Numbered from the stretch's first letter, positions 8,598 through 15,565 are shown. The stretch is DNA of 52,757 nt from Rhodanobacter thiooxydans LCS2 (GCF_000264375.1 NZ_AJXW01000057.1:1-52757), one strand, 5' to 3'. The notes: generated by a model not told the origin, from the sequence alone. Numbers and translations: made by a program.

Positions 8598-8918
8598 ATG
8601 ACCGAGAAGTGCCCGGCAACCATCTACGGTCGTCGCCTACGCGAGGCACGGAAGATCTATGGCTTCTCTCAAACACAGCTGGGGATAGCGGCGAGACTTG
8701 ATCAGTCCGTTGCAGGCAGCCGCGTCAGCCACTACGAGACTGGCAAGCACGAGGTGAAACTTGGGCTGCAGAAATTGTTTGCCAAGGCCTTGGCACTGCC
8801 TTTGAAATACTTCTACATCGAGGACGACGAGGAAGCGCGACTGATCGCGGAGGCTTCGCGCAGCGACAAGCCGGTCCAGCTGAAAGAGGCGATCGAGAGA
8901 AAGTTGAAGGGAAAGTAG
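8598..8918 (+). CDS. XRE-family helix-turn-helix regulator
   Basis: A 106-residue protein, almost entirely one Cro/cI-type domain (residues 8-75): YGRRLREARKIYGFSQTQLG, then SRVSHYETGKHEV with the recognition helix and the usual YETG turn. A short charged C-terminal tail (residues 78-106) ends in LKEAIERKLKGK. It is transcribed away from the TonB receptor. Its closest visible relative is the protein at 9179-9463, about 260 bp further on. The shared palindrome ahead of both genes points to auto- and cross-regulation and possibly to control of the receptor/isopeptidase operon. Whether it senses the lasso peptide is unknown. Confidence 0.85.
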   Translation: MTEKCPATIYGRRLREARKIYGFSQTQLGIAARLDQSVAGSRVSHYETGKHEVKLGLQKLFAKALALPLKYFYIEDDEEARLIAEASRSDKPVQLKEAIERKLKGK

Positions 8919-9101
8919 ATCCCCGACGGGAGCAGGTCCTCGCCATCCTCCTGGCTCTTGACTCGTGCCCCATGCGTAAGCGACGTGCTTGAGAAGTAAG
9001 GCCACCATGCGATCGGCGGCTATCTCCGGCGGTCATCATGCCCACTTGACTTGACGCGCCACGGAACATCTCAGTGGAGCTTCTTACCTGGTCGAAAGAT
9101 T

Positions 9102-9118
9102 ACTACGTTTAACGTAGT
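9102..9118. promoter_or_regulatory. Palindromic operator, copy 3 (perfect)
   Basis: ACTACGT-TTA-ACGTAGT followed by ATCGC, the same 7-3-7 element as at 8526-8542, 60 bp upstream of the second XRE start. Confidence 0.75.
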
Positions 9119-9178
9119 ATCGCATTTGCACATGTATCCGGAAGCTTCCCTGCATGGAAGCTCAAGACACATGCGCCC

Positions 9179-9463
9179 GTGGCTGAGAAGGGTCCGCTCC
9201 CCGTGTATAGTCGGCGGCTGCGTGAAGCACGCGAAGCCCTCGACATCTCACAACGCACCTTGGGCATCAAGGCCGGCTTGGACGAATTCGTCGCCAGCAC
9301 CCGCGTCAACCGCTACGAAACAGGTGTACACCAGCCCGACCTGCAGACCCTGCAGCGCCTTGCAGCGGTCCTCAAACTACCGGTGGCCTACTTCTATGCC
9401 GAAGATGACGAACTTGCGCAGCTGATTGCTGATTTCAAAGGGCGGAGCAGGGGCAAACGCTGA
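9179..9463 (+). CDS. XRE-family helix-turn-helix regulator, paralogue of the preceding one
   Basis: A 94-residue Cro/cI-type protein that begins with GTG. It shares the plan of the 8598-8918 protein: an opening EKGPLPVYSRRLREAREALD against EKCPATIYGRRLREARKIYG, then STRVNRYETGVHQPDLQTLQRLA, and a matching YFYAEDDELAQLIA tail against YFYIEDDEEARLIA. The two are therefore a diverged tandem duplication together with their operator. The GTG start is chosen because it reproduces the paralogue's N-terminus; the ATG at 9171 is out of frame. The ribosome site is weak. Confidence 0.8.
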   Translation: MAEKGPLPVYSRRLREAREALDISQRTLGIKAGLDEFVASTRVNRYETGVHQPDLQTLQRLAAVLKLPVAYFYAEDDELAQLIADFKGRSRGKR

Positions 9464-9655
9464 TCGGAAGCGGCCAAGTGCCCGAGCAGGGAAAGCGGTG
9501 AACTGCTAGAAGATGCCAGCTCGTCCTCTTCCGTCCTCTTCCAACCGATTTTGGTTGAGCGCGGCAATGCCCGACCCCATCGGTTGCAAGTGCCTACAGA
9601 ACGCCGATCCAGCCGCTGATATCCGCGACGGCCAAGCTGCGGGAACGTGGCAGCC

Positions 9656-9841
9656 ATGGACGAACATATCGACATGGATGACCCACTCTCTCGGGCCTAC
9701 TGGTGCGGCAACTTCAGCTGCAGCGACGCAGAGCTGGTCAGCGCAGCGCACATCATGGACAACACAGCAGTCGAACGGGCTCAGGTTCACTTTAGCCAGG
9801 AAGTGAACCTGACCCCGTTAGCCGTAGCCGGACCCCGTTAG
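9656..9841 (+). pseudogene. Small DUF3606-like protein, C-terminus overrun by a repeat
   Basis: The first 44 or so residues (IDMDDPLSRAYWCGNFSCSD, then AELVSAA and NTAVER) have the spacing of the small DUF3606 family, which runs from I-x-V/M-x-D/E through YW and C/V-S-x-x-x-L. After AVERA the frame enters repeat copy a and the residues (VHFSQEVNLTPLA) are encoded by the repeat, as is the stop. The gene is thus either truncated or has acquired a new tail. ATG at 9656 is preceded by GTG at 9647 in frame. Family assignment is tentative and function unknown. Confidence 0.45.
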
Positions 9842-9846
9842 CCGTA
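9780..9846 (+). repeat. Inverted-repeat element, copy a
   Basis: Stem TCAGGTTCACTT (9781-9792), 8-nt loop, complement AAGTGAACCTGA (9801-9812), then the tail CCCCGTTAGCCGTAG, which is partly duplicated (the GGACCCCGTTAGCCGTAG unit occurs again at 9830-9847). Same family and orientation as six further copies up to 15.5 kb. Confidence 0.85.
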
Positions 9847-10005
9847 GCACGCCGGAGTAGCGCACAACGCCCCCGTTGACCTGCCGGCTGATCGCAGCAC
9901 ACGGTTTGGACACGATTGCCACCGTGTGCTTGCTGTCACGGCCGATTCCTACCGCCGCGAACTGGCCATTGTCCTGACCGGCGGCGAAGCCCTCCAGTCG
10001 AACGG
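9847..10005 (-). pseudogene. Unidentified coding fragment between repeat copies a and b
   Basis: Read on the minus strand the stretch is open throughout (it reads LEGFAAGQDNGQFAAVG, then DSKHTVAIVSK and NGGVVRYSGVLR), but it has no start of its own and both ends run into repeat copies. It looks like the remnant of a longer gene; no family was recognised. Confidence 0.3.
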
Positions 10006-10047
10006 AGTCAGGTTCACTTTAGCCAGGAAGTGAACCTGACCCCGTTA
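10006..10047 (+). repeat. Inverted-repeat element, copy b
   Basis: GTCAGGTTCACTT (10007-10019), 8-nt loop TAGCCAGG, AAGTGAACCTGAC (10028-10040), then CCCGTTA. Even the 11 bases before it (CAGTCGAACGG) repeat those before copy a. Its terminal TTA is the stop codon of the minus-strand antitoxin gene. Confidence 0.85.
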
Positions 10048-10338
10048 GCCGGCCGCCGCTCCCGGCGCCTTCAGTGCCTTCAGCCGCTCATCGAAGCGCT
10101 CCCGCAGGGCCCCCAGTGTCGCCTGATCCCTGCCCCTGGCTTTGTCCAAGGCCTGGACGATCGTCTCGTACTCCTGCGCCGACAGGATGACCGCTTCAGG
10201 CGCATTATGATTGGTCACTACGACGCGTCCGCTCCTCTGGACATCGCGCATCACGCCGCGCCAGCCAAGCTTCTTCATGTCGGACGCCGGGGTCTTCGGC
10301 AATGCATCGATCGCATCGGATTTTGTGGCAAAGGACAT
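10045..10338 (-). CDS. Phd/YefM-type antitoxin without a visible toxin
   Basis: A 97-residue protein. Residues 25-75 contain the Phd/YefM pattern: RDVQRSGRVVVTNHNAPEAVILSAQEYETIV, i.e. the beta strand giving repressor-like DNA binding plus the conserved P-x-A-V-I-L-S/D-x-x-x-Y/W. The C-terminal third is charged and helical, as for a toxin-binding tail. AGGAG lies 8 nt ahead of the ATG. The stop codon is provided by repeat copy b, so the original C-terminus may be altered. No RelE, Doc or PIN-domain toxin follows; downstream are only the repeat and an unidentified coding fragment. It is either an orphan antitoxin or the surviving half of a broken module. Confidence 0.75.
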   Translation of the reverse strand: MSFATKSDAIDALPKTPASDMKKLGWRGVMRDVQRSGRVVVTNHNAPEAVILSAQEYETIVQALDKARGRDQATLGALRERFDERLKALKAPGAAAG

Positions 10339-10454
10339 GGGAGATCTCCTACGTCAGCCGTGGCCCATAGTACCCAAAATGGTCCAAATGGGTCATTTAT
10401 GCCAAGGCGCCATGCTTGGGCATGGGCCTTGACTATTGATGGCTTCAGGGCGGC

Positions 10455-10771
10455 CCCGCAATTCAAGCGGGCCTGGCAGTTACCCATCAGCGCCAGCGCC
10501 TTGGTGTTGTACTTGTCGCACATCATCGAGCCGGGCGGAAAGGTCAGCGTCTCGGCGCTGGTCGACTCGGCAGTTACGCCGGCATCAACTTTTTTTTTGC
10601 GCCCAGCGCCTCACAGGCCGTGCGCTTCTCGGCGATCAGCTTGCGGGGCGTCTCATCCATCTCCGGGTCGTGGATCAGTCCGATGTTCTTCATGTGCATG
10701 CGCTGCCCCACCACCGAGCCAATCTCGGCAACGATGCCGGGCATGTAGACGCCGCCGGCCTTGAAATAGCC
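10455..10771 (-). pseudogene. Decayed copy of the C-terminal third of nrdJb
   Basis: This 317-bp stretch parallels 16889-17210, the last ~110 codons of the intact nrdJb, with many substitutions and frame breaks. Recognisable pieces include MMCDKYNTKALALMGNCQA, where the intact gene has MMCDKCNTKALVLMDNCQT: two cysteines of the Cys-rich tail are lost. The low-complexity run of T bases in the middle is conserved too. The copy ends abruptly 10 bp before repeat copy c. Being without start and with several frame interruptions it is non-functional. Confidence 0.85.
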
Positions 10772-10780
10772 AACTGAGCA

Positions 10781-10806
10781 GGGTCAGTTTGAGTTGGCCC
10801 CGTTAT
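10781..10806 (+). repeat. Inverted-repeat element, copy c (degenerate)
   Basis: GGGTCAGTTTGAGTTGGCCCCGTTAT keeps the two ends of the family (GGGTCAG and CCCCGTTAT) but has lost most of the central stem. Its TTA at 10803-10805 is the stop codon of the minus-strand DUF2798 gene. Confidence 0.6.
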
Positions 10807-11072
10807 CGATCTTCCTGATCCTTGCGCACGATCAGCGCGACGATGCGCTGGGTCACCGGCATCAACATCACCATTGCCGGAAATGCCATCGCCCACGACA
10901 CCATCCAGGATTTCATCCAGCTCTTCAGGAAAAACACACCCAGCGATTCCACGGCGATCCACGTACTGATCCCAGCGACCGCGAAGGTCATCAGGAATGT
11001 CAGGATCAGCGGCGTAACGTACCTGCCGTAGTGCGAAGGGAGTTTTCTTGGCTTCATGGCGTCGCTGGACAT
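10803..11072 (-). CDS. Small DUF2798-family membrane protein
   Basis: An 89-residue protein with two predicted membrane helices, about residues 19-45 (TPLILTFLMTFAVAGISTWIAV) and 55-80 (SWMVSWAMAFPAMVMLMPVT). The sequence pattern, basic N-terminus, two helices with W-x-x-S/A-W and FP, and a basic C-terminus (VRKDQEDR), fits DUF2798, inner-membrane proteins of unknown role. The stop codon comes from repeat copy c. No partner gene is adjacent, and the start (MSSDAMKP, or the second Met at residue 6) is uncertain. Confidence 0.7.
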   Translation of the reverse strand: MSSDAMKPRKLPSHYGRYVTPLILTFLMTFAVAGISTWIAVESLGVFFLKSWMKSWMVSWAMAFPAMVMLMPVTQRIVALIVRKDQEDR

Positions 11073-11692
11073 GGATCACACTGACGGATGCCCGGTATTG
11101 CCATTGTACGACTCGGCTCAAGGTTCACGCCCTGTGAGGGGTGCACCGCCGAGTTCCAAGAACCCCGCCGAGGCCACCGCTCGGGAAGTGCGTTCCGCGT
11201 TACCCGGTTTTCCGGGCGTGGCGATGACAGGAAGATGTCTGCCCGGTCAACCCGAACATCAGCGGGGACTGGAGCGATGCGCGTCCCCGACGATGTTCAG
11301 GTCGCTTCCACTCCTGCCTACACCAGAACGCGCCGCAGCGCATGTCGGCCGAATGCCCGCACGGTGCAGGCATCCTGCGGATCTCGTCACAGTTCCTGGC
11401 ATCCACGCCCTTTCGGGGATGGGTGAAGTGCGCTCGATGGAGTTTACTTGGGTCGAGGAGCGATAGCCCGGTTCGGACATCGCTCTAACGTTCGCCCGAT
11501 GGATGTGCGCGTTTTTGTATTCGATGCGCCGCGAGCGGCGAGCTCAAGCTTGGTCATGCGGCATGACGCGGCTCAATCCGACCAGGCGTGCCCCAGCTGT
11601 TTCATGAGTTCCACCAGGGCAGACCAACTCGTGCTTTCAGCACGCAAACGCGTGCATCCCAAATTCCATCCAATTTCGAGAAAGTCACCGTC
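11073..11692. other. Non-coding stretch before the phosphoesterase gene
   Basis: 620 bp in which no convincing gene was found; the open frames lack domain character and good starts. A weak inverted repeat GAGCGAT/ATCGCTC (11458-11464 and 11479-11485) is the only structure noted. It probably holds the promoters of the DUF2798 gene and of the phosphoesterase. Confidence 0.4.
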
Positions 11693-13423
11693 ATGAAAGC
11701 ATGTCGCCTAACCAGGTATCTTCCCTTGACAATGCTCGCTGTCGTAGCCGTCGCTACCGTTGGCAATGCACACGCCTTCGACGCCAAACCCAGCGGGTAT
11801 CAAGCGTTGAACGGCGCGGTGAACACTCCCACGCGGTCCACCACCACTACGCCGGATCACAAGGGGCAGTTTTCTTCCCTGTCCGCCACGGCGGCAACCA
11901 GCGGCATGATTCCCCGTTACGACCACGTCGTCATCGTCGTCATGGAGAACGCCAGCAGGAGCAGCATCGTCGGCAACACCGTCGACGCGCCGTACATCAA
12001 CTCGCTGCTTTCCAGTGGCGCCAACTTCACCCAGGCCTATGCGGTAACGCACCCGAGCCAGCCGAACTACGTGGCCCTGTTTTCCGGATCCGCCCAGGGC
12101 ATCACCGACGACAGCTGCCCGCACACCTTCGGCACGGACAATCTCGGCAACCAGCTGATTGCCGCTGGCCACACCTTTGCCGGCTACTCGGAGACCATGC
12201 CGTCGATCGGCTACAGCGGCTGCGGGTATGGCTTGTCCGGATACGTCCGCCGGCACAACCCCTGGGTGAATTTCAGCAACCTTTCGCCGTCGACCAACCT
12301 ACCCTACACCGCATTCCCGAGCGACTTCACCCAATTGCCGACGCTGTCGTTCGTGATTCCGAACCTGTGCAACGACATGCACGACTGCTCCATAACCACC
12401 GGCGACAACTGGTTGAGCACCCACATCGGCGCCTACGTCAACTGGGCCAAGACCCATAACAGCCTGCTGATTCTGACCTGGGACGAGAACGACAGCCTCG
12501 CCGAAGCGAACCAGATCATCACGCTGTTCGTCGGCGCGAACATCAACGCGGGCGCCTATGCGGAGCGGATCGATCATTACCGGGTGCTGCGGACGCTGGA
12601 AGACATGTATGGCCTGGCTCCGCTCGGCAATGCCTCCGCCGCCACACCGATCACCGATGTCTGGAGCACGACTACGAGTGCGCCCGACTTCGGCGTACTC
12701 ACGTCGCCGACGTCGGTCGGTGTGAGTCAGGGGGCGCAAGCCGCCAGCACGGTCACCGTCTCCGGCTCCAGCGGCTTCAATTCAGCGGTCACCCTGTCCG
12801 CCTCCGGACTGCCGAGCGGGGTGACGGCGACGTTCTCGCCCGCGTCGCTGATGCCTTCGAGCAGCGGAAGCGTCACTTCCACGCTGACGCTGTCCGCGGG
12901 ACCCTCGGCCGCGGTCGGCAGTGCAACGGTCACCGTGACCGCTGTCGCCGGCTCGCTCGTCCACAACAGCACCATCAACCTCACCGTCAATGCGCCCGTC
13001 GGCGTGGCGTACTGGGTGAAGAACGTCAACTCGGGCCTGGTCGTGGACGATCCGCGGAGTTCGACCACCAGCAATACGCAGCTGATCCAGTATCCGAAAA
13101 GCGGCTACAACAACCAGAAGTGGGTGTTTACGCAGGGTGTCAGCGGCTCATGGACCATCAAGAACGTGCTGAGCGGGTTGTGCGCGGCCGTCGCGAATGC
13201 CTCGACCTCCCTCCGCGCTGCCGTGGTCCAGGCGACCTGCACGGGCGGGGCCGAGCAACAGTGGCAGCGCAAGATCCAGGGTAGCGGCTACGAACTGATC
13301 AACCAGCACAGCGGCCAATGTCTCGACGTACCCAACTCCTCGACCACGAAAGGCACTGGACTCATCCAGTACCCCTGCCATGGCGGCCCCAATCAGCAGT
13401 GGACGCTGATGCAGGCGAACTGA
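11693..13423 (+). CDS. Secreted phosphoesterase (acid phosphatase/phospholipase C-like) with Ig-like and ricin-type lectin domains
   Basis: A 576-residue exported protein. Residues 1-29 are a signal peptide (hydrophobic core MLAVVAVATVG, then AHA). Residues 80-350 match the phosphoesterase family of AcpA acid phosphatases and non-haemolytic phospholipases C: DHVVIVVMENAS near the start, HPSQPNYVALFSG, and LILTWDENDS. Residues 355-455 are a Ser/Thr/Val-rich bacterial Ig-like domain with ASGLPSGVTATFSP, and residues 460-576 a ricin-B-type beta-trefoil with QLIQYPKSGYNNQKW and LIQYPCHGGPNQQW repeats. The combination suggests an extracellular phosphatase that binds carbohydrate. Repeat copy d begins 12 bp after the stop. 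Substrate unknown; base use is high-GC, unlike its AT-richer neighbours on the right. Confidence 0.85.
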   Translation: MKACRLTRYLPLTMLAVVAVATVGNAHAFDAKPSGYQALNGAVNTPTRSTTTTPDHKGQFSSLSATAATSGMIPRYDHVVIVVMENASRSSIVGNTVDAPYINSLLSSGANFTQAYAVTHPSQPNYVALFSGSAQGITDDSCPHTFGTDNLGNQLIAAGHTFAGYSETMPSIGYSGCGYGLSGYVRRHNPWVNFSNLSPSTNLPYTAFPSDFTQLPTLSFVIPNLCNDMHDCSITTGDNWLSTHIGAYVNWAKTHNSLLILTWDENDSLAEANQIITLFVGANINAGAYAERIDHYRVLRTLEDMYGLAPLGNASAATPITDVWSTTTSAPDFGVLTSPTSVGVSQGAQAASTVTVSGSSGFNSAVTLSASGLPSGVTATFSPASLMPSSSGSVTSTLTLSAGPSAAVGSATVTVTAVAGSLVHNSTINLTVNAPVGVAYWVKNVNSGLVVDDPRSSTTSNTQLIQYPKSGYNNQKWVFTQGVSGSWTIKNVLSGLCAAVANASTSLRAAVVQATCTGGAEQQWQRKIQGSGYELINQHSGQCLDVPNSSTTKGTGLIQYPCHGGPNQQWTLMQAN

Positions 13424-13435
13424 CTGAAAAAGAAC

Positions 13436-13501
13436 GGGGGTCATGTTCACTTCTGAGAGTTAGATAAGTGAACCTGACCCCGTTGTCCGACCCCGTTGTC
13501 C
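13436..13501 (+). repeat. Inverted-repeat element, copy d
   Basis: GGGGGTCATGTTCACTT, loop, AAGTGAACCTGACCCC, then the tail CGTTGTCC given twice (GACCCCGTTGTCC at 13476-13488 and again at 13489-13501). Confidence 0.85.
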
Positions 13502-13580
13502 GGTGGAAGGCTTCGTTCGGGTTCATGATTCATCCGACATTCGTAATAACGCGCTTTAGCACGGGGATAAGTTCGAATCA

Positions 13581-13624
13581 AAGGGGTGAAGGTAATTATT
13601 CTGATTTAATTACCTCCGTCCCCT
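13581..13624. repeat. Second type of short palindromic repeat
   Basis: AGGGG...GGTAATTA, a central ATTCTGATT, then TAATTACC...CCCCT: an imperfect hairpin with an 8-bp perfect inner stem (13591-13598 with 13607-13614). It resembles REP-like elements associated with RAYT transposases in gammaproteobacteria; no transposase is nearby. Confidence 0.6.
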
Positions 13625-13668
13625 CTATTGCTTTATTGATCACAGCAGCAAAATCGTGACTCTCTTTA

Positions 13669-14202
13669 TCACTTTCTGCTCATTATTCTCTGCACAACCT
13701 CTTCGTCGATGGTGCACAGCGCCCTCATCTTCTCAATCTCCATGAACTCATCGGTCGCTTGAGACGCCGCTTCGCCTAGCTCCCCAAGTGCCTGGATCCG
13801 GTCCTCCATTTTTTCCGCGCTCCCCGCGACGCTGGTGAGACCTGCCAAATCTACGGCTCTCCGCGATTTAGCAGAGGGCAGAAAGTGTGGCTGAACCTCC
13901 GGCGTCATGGCGACCGCAAATAACTCAAAGCCGCTGTAGGCTCCGAAACCATTTTTCGCATTGAACTTGCCGCAGACAGCCACGGTCTTGGCAGGATTCA
14001 GGTCAGCTGGAATGACTTGGACATCCTGCCACTGAACTGAGCCTGGATCTATCATTTGAGACGAAATCGCTTGTTTTGCCTTGTCAATCAACGCAGACAT
14101 CTCACGATCTTTTTGAATGCGCGCTTGGTGTTCGACCTCCTCAGGGGACGGTCCACAAGCGGCAAGGCTGAAGGCGGCTAAACCCAAAATAAAAAGACGC
14201 AT
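13669..14202 (-). CDS. Putative lipoprotein
   Basis: A 177-residue protein. MRLFILGLAAFSLAACGPS is a lipoprotein signal with lipobox LAAC, Cys at residue 15. After that comes a helical charged stretch (residues 20-50) and a mixed region with GKFNAKNGFGAYSGFELFAVAM, then another helical tail. No family could be named with confidence; the pattern of a short helical region followed by V-C-G-x-x-N-x-K-N-x-x-G-x-Y is often seen in small phage- or island-borne lipoproteins. GGAG 6 nt before the ATG at 14202 supports this start over the Met five codons earlier. AT-richer than surrounding core genes. Confidence 0.75.
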   Translation of the reverse strand: MRLFILGLAAFSLAACGPSPEEVEHQARIQKDREMSALIDKAKQAISSQMIDPGSVQWQDVQVIPADLNPAKTVAVCGKFNAKNGFGAYSGFELFAVAMTPEVQPHFLPSAKSRRAVDLAGLTSVAGSAEKMEDRIQALGELGEAASQATDEFMEIEKMRALCTIDEEVVQRIMSRK

Positions 14203-14234
14203 CACATACTCCAGCAAAAACTAGTCAAAAGCAG

Positions 14235-14314
14235 CGTCAGGTTCACTTCCTAGAGCTGGATAAGTGAACCTGACCCCGTTATCTCATAGACCCCGTTATC
14301 TGACCCCGTTATCT
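14235..14314 (+). repeat. Inverted-repeat element, copy e
   Basis: GTCAGGTTCACTT (14236-14248), 13-nt loop, AAGTGAACCTGAC (14262-14274), then the tail unit GACCCCGTTATCT present three times in succession (from 14273, 14289 and 14302, slightly offset). Confidence 0.85.
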
Positions 14315-14323
14315 CTTTATCTT

Positions 14324-15079
14324 TCAGGCCGCCTTTGGCCCGCTACCACTAGTAAAGAATTGGATCCACCCCTTTACATCACCAGGTTGTGCGAAGTTTT
14401 TTTGTCCAACACGGCGCCTTGACTTGAAGAAAGCCACGCCTTTATCGGTCAGTGAGAGAAGCTCTCCGCGGTCCCCCAACAAACCGAAATTCGCCAGTTT
14501 TAGGTGGTAGTTGATTGCAGCCATTCTCGCAACTTCAAACGCCAAATTTTTCTTAATACTACCGCCTTCAAAAAGACCGGCCAGCGTCAACCAGGCATCG
14601 GTATAGGCAAAGAGCTCACGGCCAGCTGATGGGCGTACCACTGGCAAATAGAAAAAAGGTGCAAGTCGACTGTTTGCCTTCTTTGCATGATCTGCACTTG
14701 CTGTCTCAGCCTCTCTTCTGGCTCGCCTTTCATTCGAGCGAACTTCGCTGCCAACTAGATCTATAGCTCTTCTTTCCTTTTTCGATACTGGGTCAGGATG
14801 TTCCTTCCCCTCCGTGCGGAACTCTACGCTAATCAGGCTGTGAGGCTCTCGATAAGTTTTTTCCTTGGGCCCTTCGTACCAAAAGAGCACAGCGGCAAGT
14901 AATAAAACTAGCACGACCGCGGCAGCCACCAGCTTCCAATGGGCTGCAAAAAGGTAGAGGCCCGCCCCAATCGTAAGTATTGCGACGGGGCCAGTTATAA
15001 TGAGAGTGCGCGCTGCGTCGAGCACTCCACCAATAACAGTGGCACCGATCTCATCCAGTGGGTTGGAAGGTTTCTTCAT
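14324..15079 (-). CDS. Membrane protein of unknown function
   Basis: A 251-residue protein with two membrane helices near the N-terminus (about residues 25-47 and 50-68; LIITGPVAILTIGAGLYLF and LVAAAVVLVLLLAAVLFWY). Residues 70-130 are strongly charged and probably coiled. The C-terminal part (150-251) is soluble and contains LLGDRGELLSLTDKGVAFFKSRR, reminiscent of a winged-helix end, but no family was recognised. The gene has clearly lower GC than the flanking core genes and is bordered by repeat copies e and f. No good ribosome site is visible, so the start is provisional. Confidence 0.65.
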   Translation of the reverse strand: MKKPSNPLDEIGATVIGGVLDAARTLIITGPVAILTIGAGLYLFAAHWKLVAAAVVLVLLLAAVLFWYEGPKEKTYREPHSLISVEFRTEGKEHPDPVSKKERRAIDLVGSEVRSNERRARREAETASADHAKKANSRLAPFFYLPVVRPSAGRELFAYTDAWLTLAGLFEGGSIKKNLAFEVARMAAINYHLKLANFGLLGDRGELLSLTDKGVAFFKSRRRVGQKNFAQPGDVKGWIQFFTSGSGPKAA

Positions 15080-15230
15080 AAAGTTTACGCACTAAGATTC
15101 ACTGGGAGTAAAAGCATAATCGAAAGGCGCAGTAGGAAATTCTAAATAAACCACTACGGAAATTGTCCCTGGCACCTTCCTCCCACGTGCAAGTTCTTGA
15201 TTGAATGGGAAGATTCGTGGAGAGACCTCA

Positions 15231-15292
15231 GGGTCAGGTCTACTTCTAAGAGCTAGATAAGTGAACCCGACCCCGTTATTATTATTATTATC
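15231..15292 (+). repeat. Inverted-repeat element, copy f
   Basis: GGGTCAGGTCTACTT, loop, AAGTGAACCCGACCCCGTTA, followed by an ATT run (TTATTATTATTATTATC) directly at the junction with the GntR fragment. Confidence 0.85.
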
Positions 15293-15294
15293 AG

Positions 15295-15420
15295 GTGAAA
15301 CTGACGTGGCAGTTGTTCGATGCGATCGCCTGCGCGACAGCCCACGAACCCCTGCACCACGCGGTGAAGCGAGCCAACGACAGGCTGGCGCCGATACGAC
15401 GGGCCAAACAGGAATTGTTC
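15295..15420 (+). pseudogene. 126-bp copy of an internal part of the lasso GntR regulator
   Basis: Bases 15295-15420 align without gaps to 641-766 of the intact regulator with 7 differences in 126. The copy has neither start nor stop and is enclosed by repeat copies f and g, so it is not functional. It preserves the reading frame of the source, including the stretch VKLTWQLFDAIA. Confidence 0.92.
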
Positions 15421-15430
15421 CAAGCGAAAA

Positions 15431-15491
15431 GGGGCCAGGCTCACTTCTGAGAGCTATATAAGTGAACCTGACCCCGTTATCGTATCGTATC
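15431..15491 (+). repeat. Inverted-repeat element, copy g
   Basis: GGGGCCAGGCTCACTT, loop, AAGTGAACCTGACCCCGTTA, followed by TCGTATCGTATCG, a short ATCGT tandem at the junction. Beyond it (15491-15530) lies a pyrimidine-rich stretch with CGGACACCTT and TCGACACCTT, probably a further degenerate repeat. Confidence 0.85.
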
Positions 15492-15565
15492 GGACACCTT
15501 TTTTCTCTTCTCGACACCTTCTCCCACCTTCTCCAGAGCTCAGACGATAGCCCTTGCAGTGCTTC

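Noticed and set aside
11056..11466. A 136-codon open frame before the phosphoesterase
   Set aside because: No domain, atypical composition and overlap with the promoter side of the DUF2798 gene; treated as non-coding.
9780..15491. Integron cassette array with attC sites
   Set aside because: The repeats are too short, their ends (GTTAGCC, GTTATCT, GTTGTCC) do not fit GTTRRRY, gene orientations are mixed and no tyrosine integrase is present. Only the cassette-like layout is kept as an observation.
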